From Variovorax sp. 770b2 (lineage in GTDB: Bacteria; Pseudomonadota; Gammaproteobacteria; Burkholderiales; Burkholderiaceae_C): a stretch of DNA of 64,000 bases. The stretch is taken from the NCBI RefSeq assembly GCF_900115685.1, contig NZ_FOXJ01000001.1:2451796-2515795 (forward strand), read 5' to 3'. How positions within the stretch are numbered: the stretch's first letter is position 1; the number at the start of each line of letters is the position of its first letter. Under the pieces are notes generated by a model. It did no database searches. It had not been told where the DNA came from and was given only the letters and a program-made list of their open reading frames with translations. A program made the position numbers and the translations under genes. Positions 49,046 to 56,294 of this stretch are shown in pieces.

Positions 49046-49531
49046 ATGAACACCATGCTCACCCGCATCGCCATCGCAGCAACCCTGGCCCTGGCCGCCG
49101 GCCACGCACTCGCCGCGGACATGACGCCAGCACCCGCCCCGGCCGCCAAGGCCGCGCCGGCCAGCAACCTCGCCGCCGCCCGCGCACTGATCGCCGACAG
49201 CAAGTGGACCGCCGCCGTCAGCGAGCTCGAGCGCGTCAACGACACCGGCAACGCCGACTGGAACAACCTCATGGGCTACACGCTGCGCAAGTCGGGCGCG
49301 GGCAAGTGGGCGGCTTCGGAGAAGTACTACGACGCCGCATTGAAGATCAACCCCAGGCACCTCGGCGCGCTCGAATACTCGGGCGAGCTGTACATCTCGA
49401 TGGGCGACCTGCCCAAGGCCGAGCAGCGCCTGGCCGCACTGGGCCAGGCCTGCAACATGAGCTGCGGCGAGTACAAGGACCTGAAGGCCTCGGTGGAAAC
49501 CTTCAAGGCGAGCGGCGGCAAGAAGAGCTGA
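49046..49531 (+). CDS. Secreted TPR-repeat protein
   Basis: A 161-residue exported protein. The signal peptide (TRIAIAATLALAAGHALA) precedes a Pro/Ala linker and a tetratricopeptide region: NLMGYTLRKSGAGKWAASEK, YYDAALKINPRHLGALEYSG, ELYISMGDLPKAEQRLAALG. The C-terminal C-x3-C (ACNMSC) could be a disulfide. It is probably a periplasmic scaffold of unknown partner. ATG 49046 was chosen for the signal peptide; a GAGAGGATC ribosome site lies upstream. Confidence 0.82.
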   Translation: MNTMLTRIAIAATLALAAGHALAADMTPAPAPAAKAAPASNLAAARALIADSKWTAAVSELERVNDTGNADWNNLMGYTLRKSGAGKWAASEKYYDAALKINPRHLGALEYSGELYISMGDLPKAEQRLAALGQACNMSCGEYKDLKASVETFKASGGKKS

Positions 49532-49592
49532 GGTCCAACCGTCGCCGGAACGACGCTGCGGCCCTCGGGTCCGCAGCGTCCGTTTTCAGGGC

Positions 49593-50153
49593 TTACCGGG
49601 CGACGAGAAAAACATAGTCGGCGCTGTAGCCTTGCCTGATTCGCTTGCCACTGTCGGCGGCCACCTCGCACCCCTTGGCCGGCGCGTTGCCGCCCACGGT
49701 GTTGATGCGCTGCACGCTGGTGACGCCGGCCAGCTTGCCGCTGCCGCCCGCCGACCTGGCCGAGAGCAGCAGCCACGGGATGTCCGCCTCGCGCTGGCCG
49801 TTGGCGCGGGCCTTCAGCGTGCCGATGGTCTTGCTGCCGTCCAGCGCGGCCCAGTGCGGGCCGGCGCCGTGGGTTCCGGCGCGCTCGCCGCCGGGCGCGT
49901 AGAGCTCGGCCTCGGGCGCGACGAACTGCCAGGCCAGCGCGCCCTTGTCGCCCGCGCGGCATTCGTAGATCTGCACGCCCACCGCATGCCAGGTGAAGGC
50001 CGCGCGCTCGCCATCGGGCGCCTTGAGGGCCGCGGGCAGTTCGGTGGCCGGCGTGCCCGGCCGCGGCGATGCGCAGGCGGCGAGCAAGGCTGCGCCGGCG
50101 AGGACCGAGGCGAGGAGCGAGGCGGAAGAAAGGATTCGGGTGTTCGATGTCAT
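49593..50153 (-). CDS. DUF3455-domain lipoprotein or exported protein
   Basis: A 186-residue exported protein. Its N-terminal hydrophobic segment (SLLASVLAGAALLAACAS) ends in a lipobox-like LLAAC. The rest is the DUF3455 domain (LKAPDGERAAFTWHAVGVQI, YECRAGDKGALAWQFVAPEA, THGAGPHWAALDGSKTIG, IPWLLLSARS). Function unknown. It is divergent from the ECF sigma gene and could be part of its regulon. ATG 50153 was preferred to 50159 for ribosome spacing. Confidence 0.8.
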   Translation of the reverse strand: MTSNTRILSSASLLASVLAGAALLAACASPRPGTPATELPAALKAPDGERAAFTWHAVGVQIYECRAGDKGALAWQFVAPEAELYAPGGERAGTHGAGPHWAALDGSKTIGTLKARANGQREADIPWLLLSARSAGGSGKLAGVTSVQRINTVGGNAPAKGCEVAADSGKRIRQGYSADYVFLVAR

Positions 50154-50280
50154 TGGCATTTCCAGGTCGAGAAAGAAAATGAACGCCGGCCAGAATGACC
50201 GGCTTGGAGAGATCGGGCAAGCGCCCGGGGCTCCTTCCAGAAACGACAGCCGCGCCACAACGGATGCAATACTCGCCCGC

Positions 50281-50898
50281 ATGAATAGAAATATTCTGAT
50301 CACCCTGCAGGACCTGATCGCCGCAGCGGCGCGCGGGGACCACAGCGCCTTTGCCCAGATCTACGAACGCACGCACCTGCATCTGTTCGGTGTCGCGGTT
50401 CGTTTGCTGGGCAACGAACAGGCGGCCGAAGACGTGCTGCAAGAGGCCTATGTGAGCATCTGGAAGAACGCGGCCAGCTACCGCTCCAGCGTCGAGGGGC
50501 AGGAGATCCAGCCGATCACCTGGCTGATCGCGATCGTGCGCAACAAGGCGCTGGATGCGCTGCGTTCGCGCACACGGCGCAGTGCGCACGAGCAGCCGCA
50601 GCAGCCACAGCAGCATTTCGACGCCGAGGACGACATCGAAGTGCCGCAGGGCACCGACACCGCCCCGGGCGCGCTGCAACTCTTCGAGCAGGCCATGCAG
50701 GCGCTGCGCATCGAGGGCTGCATGGCGGCGCTGGACGGCAGCTTTCGCCAGAGCCTGGCGCTCGCCTACTACCAGGGCCTGTCGCACACCGAGGTGGCCG
50801 CGCAAATGAATGCACCGCTGGGTTCGGTCAAGGCGTGGATACGCCGCGGCCTGGACAAGCTGCGCGCCTGCCTGAGCGCGCAGGGGGTCACGCCATGA
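50281..50898 (+). CDS. ECF sigma factor (SigK/RpoE-like)
   Basis: A 205-residue sigma factor. Region 2 covers about residues 15-85 (FAQIYERTHLHLFGVAVRLL, AEDVLQEAYVSIWKNA, WLIAIVRNKALDALRSR). Region 4 covers about 140-200 (RQSLALAYYQGLSHTEVAAQ, GSVKAWIRRGLDKLR). The following gene, overlapping by ATGA, encodes the matching anti-sigma factor. The signal is unknown. The divergent DUF3455 gene and secreted proteins nearby suggest an envelope response. Confidence 0.92.
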   Translation: MNRNILITLQDLIAAAARGDHSAFAQIYERTHLHLFGVAVRLLGNEQAAEDVLQEAYVSIWKNAASYRSSVEGQEIQPITWLIAIVRNKALDALRSRTRRSAHEQPQQPQQHFDAEDDIEVPQGTDTAPGALQLFEQAMQALRIEGCMAALDGSFRQSLALAYYQGLSHTEVAAQMNAPLGSVKAWIRRGLDKLRACLSAQGVTP

Positions 50899-51644
50899 GA
50901 TACACCGACACCAAATTGCTCGATGCGCTCGCATCGGCCTACGTGCTGGGCACGCTGACGGGAGGCGCGAGACAACGCTTCGAGCGCCTGCAGCGCGACC
51001 GCACCGACGTGCGCGCGCTGGTGGCGCAGTGGGAACAGCGGCTGGGGCAACTGGCGCTGTCGGTGCCGGCGCGCCGGCCCTCGGCCAACCTGTGGCACGC
51101 GATCGAGGCGCGCACGCGTCCGCTCGCGGAACCCAAGGCCCCCACCTCGCGCTGGCCGGCTTGGCTGCGCCCCGCAGGCTTCGGCCTCGGCGGCATCGCG
51201 GCCGGCGTGATCGCCGCGAGCGCCCTCTTCCTTTCCGCGCCCGGCCTCTTCATCACGAGCGACCAGCTCGCCATGCGTTCGGGCGAGCGGCTGCCGCAAA
51301 GCTATGTGGGCGTGCTGACCGATGCGCAAGGCCAGGGCCGGTTGCTCGTGAGTTCGCTGCGCCATGGCAAGACGCTCACGCTCAAGGTGCTGGGCACCGC
51401 CCCCCTCGCACCGGCATTGGCCAGCGACGAGCGCCTGGTGCTGTGGGCCCTGCCCGCCGACGGGGCGCCTTTCGCCATGGGCACGGTTCCGGCCAGCGGA
51501 ACGCAAGTGTCGGCACTGCCCGACACCTCCGAGAAATTGCTCTCGAAGGTGTCGCGCCTCGTCGTCACGCGCGAGCGTGCTGCGACGCCTTCGGCCCCGA
51601 GTGCCGACGTGGTGTTGAGCGGGAGCTGCGCCAAGCTCTGGTGA
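50895..51644 (+). CDS. Anti-sigma factor, RskA family
   Basis: A 249-residue membrane protein. A cytoplasmic N-terminal anti-sigma region (LLDALASAYVLGTLTGGARQ, RFERLQRDRTDVRALVAQWE) precedes one helix (GFGLGGIAAGVIAASALFLS, about 95-115) and a periplasmic RskA domain (YVGVLTDAQGQGRLLVSSLR, GTVPASGTQVSALPDTS). It holds the sigma factor inactive at the membrane until a signal triggers proteolysis. Start overlaps the sigma stop by ATGA. Confidence 0.9.
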   Translation: MRYTDTKLLDALASAYVLGTLTGGARQRFERLQRDRTDVRALVAQWEQRLGQLALSVPARRPSANLWHAIEARTRPLAEPKAPTSRWPAWLRPAGFGLGGIAAGVIAASALFLSAPGLFITSDQLAMRSGERLPQSYVGVLTDAQGQGRLLVSSLRHGKTLTLKVLGTAPLAPALASDERLVLWALPADGAPFAMGTVPASGTQVSALPDTSEKLLSKVSRLVVTRERAATPSAPSADVVLSGSCAKLW

Positions 51645-51658
51645 TCCGCCGGGGCCAC

Positions 51659-51681
51659 TTTCACGGGCGGCGTCCGTGAAA
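51659..51681. terminator. Hairpin after the anti-sigma gene
   Basis: TTTCACGG-N7-CCGTGAAA, 14 bases after the stop; there is no T tract on either side. Confidence 0.4.
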
Positions 51682-51768
51682 CTCCCGACATGGCGAAGCC
51701 CCCGGTTGCGGCATAGTCGAATGCGCCTGACGCATTCCTGACCTGACTACATTCCCCCCGGAGACACC

Positions 51769-52743
51769 ATGAAACTCGGCCACATCGCCGCCGCCTGCCT
51801 TTCGCTCGCCCTGGGCACGTCCGCCCTTGCACAGCAACCGACGATCCTGAAGATCGGCTACGCGACTTCCAAGGAGTCGCACTACGGCGTAGGTTCCACG
51901 GTGTTCTGCGACGAGGTCGAGAAGGGCACGCAAGGCCGCTTCAAGTGCCAGCACTTCGCCAACTCGGCGCTGGGCGGCGAACGCGAGCAGATCGAGGCGA
52001 TCCAGCTGGGCACGCAGGACCTGGTGAACACCTCCACCGGCCCCGTGGGCAACTTCGTGCCCGAGGTCAAGATCGTCGACATCCCCTTTCTCTTTCGCGA
52101 CTACGAGCACGCCCGCAAAGTGATGGACGGCCCCATCGGCCAGGACATCCTCACCAAGTTCCCGAGCAAGGGCATCATCGCGCTGGCCTGGACGGAGAAC
52201 GGCTTCCGTCACATGACCAACAGCAAGCGCGACATCGTCAAGCCCAGCGACGCGGCGGGCCTGAAGATGCGCACCATGGAGAACAAGGTGCACATGGACG
52301 GCTACCGCACCTTCGGCATCCTGCCCACGCCCATGGCCTTCCCCGAACTCTTCGGCGCGCTGCAGCAGGGCACGGTCGACGGGCAGGAGAACCCGATTCC
52401 GGTGATCCTGGCGTCCAAGTTCTCGCAGGTGCAAAAGCACCTCTCGCTCACCGGCCACGTGTATTCGCCCGCGCTGCTGCTGCTCTCACCGAAGGTGTGG
52501 AACAAGCTCTCGGATGCCGACAAGAAGGTCTTCGTCGATGCCGCCAAGAAGGCGGCCGTGGCCCAGCGCAAGAAGGTCAACGACGACGAGAACAACGGCA
52601 TCGCCCAGCTCGAGAAGGACGGCATGAAGGTCACCAAGGTCGTGGACGGCGCCGCCTTCCGCGAGGCGCTGAAGCCGGCCTATGCGGGCTACGCCAAGGA
52701 GTTCGGCGCGGACAACATCAAGAAGATCACGGACGTCCAGTAA
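51769..52743 (+). CDS. dctP: TRAP transporter periplasmic substrate-binding protein
   Basis: A 324-residue exported protein. The signal peptide (MKLGHIAAACLSLALGTSALA) is followed by a DctP domain: TILKIGYATSKESHYGVGST, GEREQIEAIQLGTQDLVN, the arginine-containing GLKMRTMENKVHMDGYRTFG, ALQQGTVDGQENPIPVILASK. DctP proteins bind C4-dicarboxylates, sugar acids or keto acids through the conserved Arg. The exact ligand is unknown. Membrane subunits follow after a large hairpin. Confidence 0.92.
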   Translation: MKLGHIAAACLSLALGTSALAQQPTILKIGYATSKESHYGVGSTVFCDEVEKGTQGRFKCQHFANSALGGEREQIEAIQLGTQDLVNTSTGPVGNFVPEVKIVDIPFLFRDYEHARKVMDGPIGQDILTKFPSKGIIALAWTENGFRHMTNSKRDIVKPSDAAGLKMRTMENKVHMDGYRTFGILPTPMAFPELFGALQQGTVDGQENPIPVILASKFSQVQKHLSLTGHVYSPALLLLSPKVWNKLSDADKKVFVDAAKKAAVAQRKKVNDDENNGIAQLEKDGMKVTKVVDGAAFREALKPAYAGYAKEFGADNIKKITDVQ

Positions 52744-52788
52744 GCCTGCACGACCAGACCGCAACCGTTCACGCTGAACCCACCCCAA

Positions 52789-52855
52789 CCGTTCACGCTG
52801 AGCCTGTCGAAGCGCCGCGCAAGGCTTCGACAAGCTCAGCCCGAACGGTTTTTTT
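52789..52855 (+). terminator. Large inverted repeat with T tract between dctP and dctQ
   Basis: Arms 52789-52813 and 52824-52848 (25 bases each, three mismatches, containing CTGAGC and GCTCAG with GTCGAAGC/GCTTCGAC) are followed by seven T. A partial copy of the left arm (CCGTTCACGCTGAACC) starts at 52773. This GTTC-GCTGAG-TGTCGAAG type is a widespread REP family. It should reduce readthrough into dctQM, so the binding protein is made in excess. Confidence 0.75.
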
Positions 52856-52889
52856 GCTTTGCTTCCTGTTAGAACCGAGAACAACAAAC

Positions 52890-53402
52890 GTGCAAGCCTT
52901 CGAGCGCTACTTTCTCGCCGCCAACCGCTGGGCGCTGATTCTTCTGCTGGCCGCCATGTCGGTCATCATCTTCACCAACGTCGTCATGCGCTACACCACG
53001 AGCAATTCGCTCGAGTGGGCCGAAGAGGTGTCGCGCCACATGATGATCTGGCTCACGTTCCTCGGGGCCGGTCCGGTGCTGCGCTACGGCGGCCACATCG
53101 CGGTGGAGAACCTGCAGGACGCGCTGCCGCGCGCGGGCGCCATCGCGGTGCGCGCCTTCGTCGCCGCGCTGCTCTTTGCCTTCTTCGGCTTCATGGTCTG
53201 GTACGGGTGGCTGTACATGCAGCGCACGATGTTCCAGCTCACGGCCGTGACGCAGATTCCCTTTGCCTACATCTACAGCGCGATGCTGTTCGGCGGGCTG
53301 CTCCTGATCGTGCACTGGCTGCTGGTGGTGCGGGGCTACGTGCTGCGGCGCGAGTTCGCCTCCGACGCCCACTTCGATGCCAACGCCTCGGCGTCGCTGT
53401 AA
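52890..53402 (+). CDS. dctQ: TRAP transporter small permease
   Basis: A 170-residue protein with four membrane helices (LILLLAAMSVIIFTNVVMRY, MMIWLTFLGAGPVL, AFVAALLFAFFGFMVWYGWL, YIYSAMLFGGLLLIVHWLLV). SLEWAEEVSRHMMIWLTFLG is the family signature. It partners the large permease encoded 11 bases downstream. The start is GTG at 52890. Confidence 0.9.
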   Translation: MQAFERYFLAANRWALILLLAAMSVIIFTNVVMRYTTSNSLEWAEEVSRHMMIWLTFLGAGPVLRYGGHIAVENLQDALPRAGAIAVRAFVAALLFAFFGFMVWYGWLYMQRTMFQLTAVTQIPFAYIYSAMLFGGLLLIVHWLLVVRGYVLRREFASDAHFDANASASL

Positions 53403-53413
53403 GGAGAACGACC

Positions 53414-54706
53414 ATGGATGCCAGCATCGTTCTCATCGTCTCGGCCTGCATTTTCCTGGCCATCGGCGTGCCCGTGGCCTTTGCGCTCGGGCTGTCCACC
53501 GTCACCACGCTCATCCTTGCGGAGAACTATCCGCTGATGGTGCTCCTGAAGGAAACCTTCACCGGCATCGACAGCTTTCCGCTGATGGCCGTGCCCTTCT
53601 TCATCCTGGCGGCCGAGCTCATGAGCGGCGGCTCGCTCACCGAGGTGCTCTTGCGCTTCGCGGGCCAGTTCGTGGGCCACCGGCGCGGGGGCCTGGGCTA
53701 CACCAACGTGGTGTCGCTCACCTTCTTCTCGGGCATCTCGGGCTCGGCGCTGGCCGATGCGGCCGGGCCGGGGTCGATGCTCATCAAGATGATGGACAAG
53801 GCCGGCTACGACCGCTCGTACGCGGCGGCGCTCACGGCCTCCACGGCCATCGTGGGGCCGATCATTCCGCCCTCGATCATCATGATCATCTACGCGCTGC
53901 AGGACGAGAGCGTGTCGGTGGGCACGCTGTTCGCGGCCGGCATTTTTCCGGGCATCCTGATCGCGGTGGCGATGTGCGTGGTGAACTTCCACGTCTCCAA
54001 GAAGCGCAACTACAAGGGCGACGGGCAGACGCCGCCGCTGCGCGAGATCCTCGTCACCACCTGGAAGGCGATTCCCGCGATCCTCTTGCCGGTGGTCATC
54101 CTGGGCGGCATGCGTGCCGGCTGGTTCACGCCGACCGAGGCCTCGGTGGTGGCGGTGTTCTACGCGCTGGTGTGCGGCAAGTTCGTCTACCGCACGCTCG
54201 AGTGGAAGATGCTGCCCGACATCCTCTCGCGCTCGGCCCTGCTGTCGGCCTCGGTGCTGATCATCATCGGCCTGTCGGCCTCGTTCGCGTGGGTGCTGAC
54301 CATCGAGGGCATTCCGCAGCAGATGGCCGAATGGCTCATCAGCATGAACCTCTCGCCGTGGATGTTCCTCATCATCGTCAACGTGTTCCTCTTGCTGTTC
54401 GGCATCTTCATCGAGCCGCTGCCGGGGGTGATGGTGCTGGCGCCGATCCTGGCGCCCGTGGCGATCAAGCTGGGCGTGGACCCGGTGCACTTCGCGATGA
54501 TCGTGATCTTCAACCTCACGCTCGGCATGATCACGCCGCCGGTGGGCGGGCTCTTGTTCGTGACCTGCAACGTGTCGAAGGTGCCGATGTCGGCACTGGT
54601 GAAGGAGCTGGTGCCGTTCCTGTGGGCGCACGGCGCGGTGCTGATGATCCTCACCTTCGTGCCGGCGCTGAGCACCTGGCTGCCGCGGGCGCTCGGGTTC
54701 AAGTAG
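53414..54706 (+). CDS. dctM: TRAP transporter large permease
   Basis: A 430-residue protein with about 12 membrane helices. Family segments are TFTGIDSFPLMAVPFFILAA, FFSGISGSALADAAGPGS, ASTAIVGPIIPPSIIMIIYA and LTLGMITPPVGGLLFVTCNV. It forms the Na+-driven transport channel with DctQ. AAGGAG lies eight bases before the ATG. The end is followed directly by a small secreted protein. Confidence 0.93.
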   Translation: MDASIVLIVSACIFLAIGVPVAFALGLSTVTTLILAENYPLMVLLKETFTGIDSFPLMAVPFFILAAELMSGGSLTEVLLRFAGQFVGHRRGGLGYTNVVSLTFFSGISGSALADAAGPGSMLIKMMDKAGYDRSYAAALTASTAIVGPIIPPSIIMIIYALQDESVSVGTLFAAGIFPGILIAVAMCVVNFHVSKKRNYKGDGQTPPLREILVTTWKAIPAILLPVVILGGMRAGWFTPTEASVVAVFYALVCGKFVYRTLEWKMLPDILSRSALLSASVLIIIGLSASFAWVLTIEGIPQQMAEWLISMNLSPWMFLIIVNVFLLLFGIFIEPLPGVMVLAPILAPVAIKLGVDPVHFAMIVIFNLTLGMITPPVGGLLFVTCNVSKVPMSALVKELVPFLWAHGAVLMILTFVPALSTWLPRALGFK

Positions 54707-54794
54707 CGGGGCCATGCGCAGGGTTCTGCTCCTGCAACCGTTCGCTGCCAGAATCGGCGCCACGCCAACAACCGACACCCGAGGGAACCGCTCC

Positions 54795-55304
54795 ATGAAC
54801 CGACTCGTCATCTGCCTGCTCGCCGCAGGGCTGCTGTCCACGGCCGCACTGGCCGCTGCGCCTTCCGCATCGCCACCCGCATCGGCCGCATCGGCACCTG
54901 CAGCGGCTGCAGCTCCCGCCCCCACGCCGACGCCTGCGGCCGCTGCTGCAGCAGCACCCTCCGCCGGCATCGCCGAAGTCGAAACCGCCGTGCGCGCCTG
55001 GGCCGCGGCCTGGTCCGCGCGCGACGTGGATCGCTACCTCGCGGCCTACGCCCCCGACTTCACGCCCGCCAGGAAGCAGGACAGGAAGCGCTGGGAAGCC
55101 GAGCGGCGCACCCGCATCGCGAACAAGTCGGCGATCAGCGTGACGGTGGACGACCTGGTCATCAGCGTCAGCGGCCAGACCGCGAGCGCGCGCTTCAAGC
55201 AGCTCTACAGCGCCGACAAGCTCAAGAGCACCGACCGCAAGACCCTGGAGCTGCAGCGCGTGGGCGACAAGTGGCTCATCCGCAAGGAAAGCACCGGCGC
55301 CTGA
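54795..55304 (+). CDS. Secreted NTF2-like protein with Ala/Pro-rich linker
   Basis: A 169-residue exported protein. Signal peptide (NRLVICLLAAGLLSTAALA), then about 45 residues of low-complexity Ala/Pro/Thr, then an NTF2-like alpha+beta domain (VETAVRAWAAAWSARDVDRY, LAAYAPDFTPARKQDRKRWE, VTVDDLVISVSGQTASARFK, LELQRVGDKWLIRKES). The domain is like the C-terminal domain of L,D-transpeptidase-associated Cds6. Function unknown. ATG 54795 was chosen for the signal peptide. Confidence 0.8.
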   Translation: MNRLVICLLAAGLLSTAALAAAPSASPPASAASAPAAAAAPAPTPTPAAAAAAAPSAGIAEVETAVRAWAAAWSARDVDRYLAAYAPDFTPARKQDRKRWEAERRTRIANKSAISVTVDDLVISVSGQTASARFKQLYSADKLKSTDRKTLELQRVGDKWLIRKESTGA

Positions 55305-55424
55305 AGATTCGAGCGTCCGACAGCGCGGCGGCGGTGATTCTTCCTGTAAGTCAAACAGGTTCATGAAGATGTCACCGCCTGCAACGATGCTGCAGCCTTC
55401 GATCTTTCGAAAGCTGTGGCCGCC

Positions 55425-55997
55425 ATGTTTCCCACCAAGACCGACAAGGCACGCGACGAACTCCAGGCGGGGCAGCGCACGCTCAGCCAGCGTGAACGCG
55501 CGCTGCTGCTGATGGCCGACGGCCGGCGCTCGCTGACCGACTTCAGCCCGCTGTTCGCGAACCGCATCGAGGCGGAGCAGGCGATCCAGGCGCTGGTGAG
55601 CAAGGGGTATCTGCAGGATGCGCAGGCGGTGGCCGCGGCCAAGGCCCAGGCGATGGCAACTGCAGCGGCTGCTGCCCCCGCCGCGCCGCCCACGCCGATG
55701 CCCGCGGCGGAACCGATCCAGCTCACCGCCACCGCCGACAACTTCGACGGCAAGCGCTCGCTGGCCACCACGCGGATGTTCCTGTTCGACATCTGCGAGC
55801 GCATGTTCGTGCGCCGCGATCCCAAGTTCGCCCTGCAGATGCGCGACGCCCTGCGCGAGGCCCGCGACCGCGAGGCGATGCTGACCATCGCCGCGCTGAT
55901 GCTCAGCGAGATCGAGAAGACGGCGGGTGTGGAGCGGGCCGAATCGCTGCGCGAGCGCATCGAGCGGCTGCTGCCGCCAGCCGAAATCGTGCACTGA
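55425..55997 (+). CDS. Hypothetical winged-helix-like protein with Ala/Pro linker
   Basis: A 190-residue cytoplasmic protein. The N-terminal part (LSQRERALLLMADGRRSLTD, EAEQAIQALVSKGYLQ) looks like a small winged helix (a 'QRERALL-x3-DGRR' domain common in beta-proteobacteria). A variable Ala/Pro linker (about 75-100) and a helical C-terminal domain follow. The C-terminal part has RMFLFDICERMFVRRDPKFA. The family is widespread, its role unknown. An in-frame GTG lies nine bases before the chosen ATG. Confidence 0.65.
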   Translation: MFPTKTDKARDELQAGQRTLSQRERALLLMADGRRSLTDFSPLFANRIEAEQAIQALVSKGYLQDAQAVAAAKAQAMATAAAAAPAAPPTPMPAAEPIQLTATADNFDGKRSLATTRMFLFDICERMFVRRDPKFALQMRDALREARDREAMLTIAALMLSEIEKTAGVERAESLRERIERLLPPAEIVH

Positions 55998-56040
55998 CCC
56001 CACGCGTTCTGGGCCCGCTCGATCCACTACACTCGGCGGG

Positions 56041-56115
56041 GTCAGGAGAGAGCCCCGCGCGACGGGGCCGCCGAAGGCGCAGGGAACCCCCGAACGCTCA
56101 GGCAAAAGGACTGAC
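56041..56115 (+). ncRNA. Glycine riboswitch, aptamer 1
   Basis: P1 pairs GTCAG (56041-56045) with CTGAC (56111-56115). The conserved GGAGAG, GCCGAAGG, GGGAAC, CTCAGGCAAAAGGAC blocks are all present in the right order for the glycine aptamer. With the second aptamer it controls the glycine cleavage operon. Confidence 0.93.
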
Positions 56116-56118
56116 AAG

Positions 56119-56138
56119 ACGCCGGTGCACACCGGCGT
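56119..56138 (+). other. Extra hairpin in the riboswitch linker
   Basis: ACGCCGGTG and CACCGGCGT pair around CA (56128-56129); the stem is nine pairs. It lies in the 28-base linker between the two aptamers. Linkers in tandem glycine riboswitches are usually shorter and unstructured. Confidence 0.7.
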
Positions 56139-56143
56139 TTCCT

Positions 56144-56239
56144 TGCTGGAGAGAGGCCGTTGCAGGCATGCATTGCACCGGCCCACCGAAGGAGCAAACC
56201 CCGATCGTGGGGCGAATCTCTCAGGTAAAGCGGACAGCA
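56144..56239 (+). ncRNA. Glycine riboswitch, aptamer 2
   Basis: P1 pairs TGCTG (56144-56148) with CAGCA (56235-56239). It has GGAGAG, CACCGAAGGAGCAA and CTCTCAGGTAAAGCGGACAG. A seven-pair hairpin (CCATGGC 56248-56254 with GCCATGG 56261-56267) follows and may form the expression platform near the gcvT start. Confidence 0.93.
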
Positions 56240-56294
56240 GGGGTGGCCCATGGCGTTGCAGCCATGGATTTCGACTGCCCCTTTGGAGTGCCCC

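Noticed and set aside
48862..49272. Minus-strand frame over the secreted TPR gene start
   Set aside because: It is antisense to a signal peptide and TPR region with good family features; the product is Ala/Ser/Arg-rich and featureless.
51710..51730. Sigma-54 site before dctP
   Set aside because: TGGCG and TTGCGG occur, but the GG-GC spacing is 14 bases rather than ten.
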